A stretch of DNA of 64,000 nt, from assembly GCF_000948975.2 (NCBI RefSeq), contig NZ_CP059735.1, positions 6,074,603 through 6,138,602 on the forward strand, given 5' to 3'. The notes beneath the pieces were generated by a model. It was not told the origin of the DNA, searched no databases, and saw only the letters and a program-made list of their open reading frames with translations. Of this stretch, positions 61,382 to 64,000 are shown in pieces. The DNA is from Thalassomonas actiniarum. Lineage in GTDB: Bacteria; Pseudomonadota; Gammaproteobacteria; Enterobacterales; Alteromonadaceae. The position numbers and the translations under genes are program-made. Positions within the stretch are counted from its first letter, which is position 1, and each line of letters starts with the position of its first letter.

Positions 61382-62151
61382 GTGAGCGTCCGGAGAACAA
61401 CGCCTAGCTAGTTTTTATATTTCATGGTAGTAGCGTTTCAACATCAATCTCTTTATCAGCCAAATGTTCAAGAGAATGCATAAGGTAATCGAATGGCATC
61501 AGCCCATTGGCTTTCGCTGTTTCAATAATGCTGCAGAGTGTGGCGCTGGCCTGGGCACCGCTGACCGTATTCGAGAATAACCAGTTTTTCTGCCAATGAC
61601 AAACGGTTTCACTGCCCGCTCGGCGCGGTTATTATCAATGCTTAAGTTGCCCTCTTCAACGTAGCGAACAAGCTTAGGCCACTGGTTCAGGTTATATTGC
61701 TGCGCTTTGCCTGAGGTCGTCGTTGGCGGTACCTACATTACCGATTTATTCAGCCAGGCTTTCATTTGTTTAAGTAGCGGCACCGCTTTTTCTTGCCTGA
61801 GCCGGCATTTGTCTTCTGCCAGCTCACCTTTCACCTGGTTTTCCAGCCGGTAAAGTTTCTGTATATGACTCAGCGCCCAGTTCTCTTTTACCGGGATAAA
61901 CTCTCCCTGAGATTGAGCCATTGGTTGTGATTGTTTATTGAGGGCCGTTCGACTGTACAGGAAGGATTTATAGTTGAGCTGATTTTTCTTACAGAAAGTG
62001 GACATACTCAAGTCGTTGTCAGCTTGTTCATCGATAAGCTTTTCCATTCTTCTTGAGTTCTATGTGTCATTGTTAGCTCCGTTCATGAATAACAAAGCTA
62101 ACGTACCCAAAGTGCTATTCTAAATTAAGGTGTCATTGCCCGGACACTCAC
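61382..62151 (-). mobile_element. IS66-family insertion sequence, internally deleted remnant (770 bp)
   Basis: The ends carry inverted repeats GTGAGCGTCCGG (61382-61393) and, complementary, CCGGACACTCAC (62140-62151), matching 11 of 12. The inside encodes the start of TnpA and the end of TnpC, with about 1.7 kb missing compared with a usual element of about 2.5 kb (tnpA-tnpB-tnpC). No eight-base target duplication is visible: GGTAAGAG on the left and GAATATTT on the right differ. Confidence 0.85.
61422..62070 (-). pseudogene. IS66 TnpA-TnpC fusion relic
   Basis: From the original ATG at 62070 the frame reads MTHRTQEEW, then loses one base near 62042. TnpA-type sequence follows (LSMSTFCKKNQLNYKSF; EFIPVKE) to about 61882, where it jumps to TnpC C-terminal sequence (HIQKLYRLENQVKGELAED). 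A TAG interrupts at 61733-61735, and one base is lost in a T-run on the plus strand at 61585-61589. The C-terminus (SIDNNRAERAVKPFVIGRK; NTVSGAQASATLCSIIETAK) ends at 61422. TnpB is entirely absent. Confidence 0.88.
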
Positions 62152-62524
62152 GAATATTTTGATAAAACTTAAGGTATGTATAACTTTTGCTCTAAAAAAT
62201 GTCCGATTGATGTTGAACAGTACAAATACTAGGCTATAACTAAATTAATTGTGTGACATTCCTTAGTACGGGGCTCGAACGGCAGCCAGATTATTTTTGT
62301 GAAAATTTTACTTGCCGATTGCCAAGATAACCGCTGTAAGGCGCTTAGCCCATGCTTTTATCATGTAACAGTCAATAATAAAATCATGAACCAATTCCCC
62401 GCGGGGAATTAGCTTAATCTTTAACTGCATTTTTCATACTGATTGGTTAGCTTGTAGAGGCATCATATGTGCCGTTAAGGTATTTTCATTACAATGTCAT
62501 GGACAAGAGATCATGGAGAGATCA
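62152..62524 (+). promoter_or_regulatory. Long 5' region of the chemoreceptor gene
   Basis: This 373-base region holds no supported ORF. It includes a perfect 18-base palindrome (AATTCCCC/GGGGAATT, 62393-62410), a GGCT/AGCC hairpin near 62274-62289 and other dyads. It may be an RNA leader or contain binding sites; no known riboswitch family was recognised. Confidence 0.3.
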
Positions 62525-64000
62525 ATGTTTAAAACAAAAATATCAGTATTCAATAATTTACTAGCCAATATAAAGTTATCTTATAAATTAGGCTTGGCTT
62601 TTTTAGCGATATTAGTGCCATTAGCTTTGACGGTATACTTTTTAACATCCTATGCATTGAGCAGCATCAACTTTTCTCAGAAAGAAATTAAAGGTACACA
62701 AGTGCTGTTGCCTACTGTGAGGTTGTTAAAAGCAACGGCAATACACAGGGGAACATCCGCAGGGTATTTAAGCGGTAATAAATCAATGGAAGCACTCCTG
62801 CCTAAACGGGCTAAAAACGTAGATGATCTCTTTTCTCAAGTTATTGGTGCGGTGAAAGAGAATCAGGCTATCGATGAAGATGGCGCATTCAATTCAGAAT
62901 ATAATGCCCTGCTTCAGCAGTGGGAGAGCCTTAAGGCTGAAAACACCAGCCTGACAGCGGCCGAGTCCGTTAAGAAACATAATGCCATTATCGATAGCTT
63001 TATTGGCTTAATAGTGCGTGTGTCAGATGCATCCAACCTGACTTTAGATCCTGAAACAGATACCTATTACTTATACAAGATAGTGGCTATCGACGTCCCC
63101 CATTTGACCAACAATCTAGGAATCGCCCGGGCTGTTGGCAGCTCGGCCCTGACACAGGGAAAATTAGGGAGTGCCGCGCATGATAACTTATTTGTCCGCA
63201 ATGTTAATGTCGAAGCAAGGCTAAACAATATCATAGATGCCAAAACCGCTATTTTTAAGGCTAATGAAAGCTTGAGGTCAACATTAGCGCCCCAGTTTGA
63301 AGCCCAGGAAAAAGCCGTGAATGCTGCTTTAGCCTTAATTAAAAATGAGGTGTTGGAAGCACAAAGATTAAACTTTTCAGCAAATACCTACTTTGATGAC
63401 ATAACTAAAACGATCAACCTGGTTGTACAATTAAGCACAGGTGCATCCGAAAATCTTATTCGTCTGTTAGAGGAGAGAATAGATAACGAAAAGGGAGCCC
63501 TTTCCAGTAAATTGCTATTTATCGTTGCCTTTGTCATTTTAGGTCTGTTTTTAGCCTATATGATCATGACTTACTCTGTTCGCTCGTTACAAGATACCAT
63601 CCAGATATTTGATAAAATAGGTAAGGGACATCTGGATAACGATATAGCAAACAATAATAAAGATGAGTTTGGCATGTTATTTAATGCACTAAATGGCATG
63701 CAAACGACATTAAAAAATAAGGATGCTGAAGTCGGCCGTATGATTTCAACTATCCAGGGTATGTCGAGTAATCTTATGATGGCTGATACCGAGGGGGTCA
63801 TTAATTACTTAAATCCCAGTATGATTGAAGTCTTAAACAAGCGAAAAAGCGCTATACAAGAGGTTTTTCCTGATTTCTCTGTTGACAATATTATCGGTAC
63901 GAATCTCGATAGTTTTCATAAAAACCCTGCCCACCAGCGTCACTTGTTAAGACCTGATAATCTACCTTATGCAGCTAATATCAAACTAGGTGAATTAAGC
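62525..64000 (+). CDS. Methyl-accepting chemotaxis protein, N-terminal part (runs off the window)
   Basis: An open frame of 492 codons from the ATG at 62525, with GGAGAG just upstream, continues past the window end. Features in order: first membrane helix (about residues 22-45), a large periplasmic helical sensor region (about 46-325), second helix (about 328-349), a HAMP domain (about 350-395; GKGHLDNDIANNNKDEFGML) and a PAS domain (from about 412; MMADTEGVINYLNPSM, then FHKNPAHQ). This PAS type is common in MCPs that signal to CheA, although the methyl-accepting and CheA-binding region lies outside the window. The ligand is unknown. Confidence 0.85.
   Translation, partial: MFKTKISVFNNLLANIKLSYKLGLAFLAILVPLALTVYFLTSYALSSINFSQKEIKGTQVLLPTVRLLKATAIHRGTSAGYLSGNKSMEALLPKRAKNVDDLFSQVIGAVKENQAIDEDGAFNSEYNALLQQWESLKAENTSLTAAESVKKHNAIIDSFIGLIVRVSDASNLTLDPETDTYYLYKIVAIDVPHLTNNLGIARAVGSSALTQGKLGSAAHDNLFVRNVNVEARLNNIIDAKTAIFKANESLRSTLAPQFEAQEKAVNAALALIKNEVLEAQRLNFSANTYFDDITKTINLVVQLSTGASENLIRLLEERIDNEKGALSSKLLFIVAFVILGLFLAYMIMTYSVRSLQDTIQIFDKIGKGHLDNDIANNNKDEFGMLFNALNGMQTTLKNKDAEVGRMISTIQGMSSNLMMADTEGVINYLNPSMIEVLNKRKSAIQEVFPDFSVDNIIGTNLDSFHKNPAHQRHLLRPDNLPYAANIKLGELS

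Noticed and set aside
61374-62159. An eight-base target duplication around the IS66 remnant
   Set aside because: Left and right flanks (GGTAAGAG and GAATATTT) do not match.
62290-62340. A sigma-28 flagellar promoter (GCCGATTG) before the chemoreceptor
   Set aside because: The matching TAAA element is absent at the required distance.

Overview
The window looks like chromosomal DNA of a marine gammaproteobacterium of the Alteromonadales, most likely the Colwelliaceae (Thalassomonas/Colwellia type). This is inferred from the ribosomal proteins, a second EF-G (EF-G2 type), two PEP-CTERM proteins and an AST arginine-catabolism block; no 16S rRNA is present to prove it. No tRNA, rRNA or CRISPR array was seen.

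Layout. 1-2.3 kb: end of a 5-oxoprolinase pxpBC operon and a PEP-CTERM protein. 2.7-4.5 kb: small and secreted proteins of unknown function. 4.5-7.3 kb: a decayed gene cluster on the minus strand (glutamine amidotransferase, iron alcohol dehydrogenase, aldehyde dehydrogenase, glutamine synthetase-like), broken by stops, frameshifts and large deletions. 7.3-11.2 kb: NarK-type nitrate transporter and a PP2C phosphatase/Ser-Thr kinase fusion. 11.3-22 kb: metY, a three-subunit periplasmic molybdenum aldehyde oxidase, a solute-binding protein, a LysE exporter, an AraC regulator and a TPR protein. 22.1-30.7 kb: nirB-nirD-nasA-cobA followed by a porin. 30.8-38 kb: pabA, an HDOD protein, astC-astA-astD and a DUF1338 enzyme. 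38.3-40.3 kb: a DUF3802-like protein, yhfA and prkB. 40.4-55.7 kb: the alpha, spc and S10 ribosomal operons, all on the minus strand, with a PEP-CTERM gene lodged between S10 and spc. 56.2-58.3 kb: EF-G2, divergent from S10. 58.5-64 kb: a SymE-like toxin, a LysR/pirin pair, an IS66 deletion remnant and the start of a chemoreceptor.

How the genes work together. The transporter, the kinase/phosphatase, nirBD, nasA and cobA form an assimilatory nitrate pathway: uptake, nitrate to nitrite, nitrite to ammonium, and siroheme synthesis. It is split into two blocks about 11 kb apart. Both blocks are preceded by a recognisable NtrC-type site and a sigma-54 -24/-12 promoter, so they probably remain one nitrogen-limitation regulon. 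The porin behind cobA instead carries two perfect FNR boxes, which suggests control by oxygen.

The most interesting items are the split nitrate locus with its fused phosphatase/kinase, the tandem FNR boxes, the in-frame chimera of four dead genes, the PEP-CTERM gene between ribosomal operons, and the stacked inverted repeats upstream of the SymE-like toxin gene. No clearly new defence or mobile system was found.
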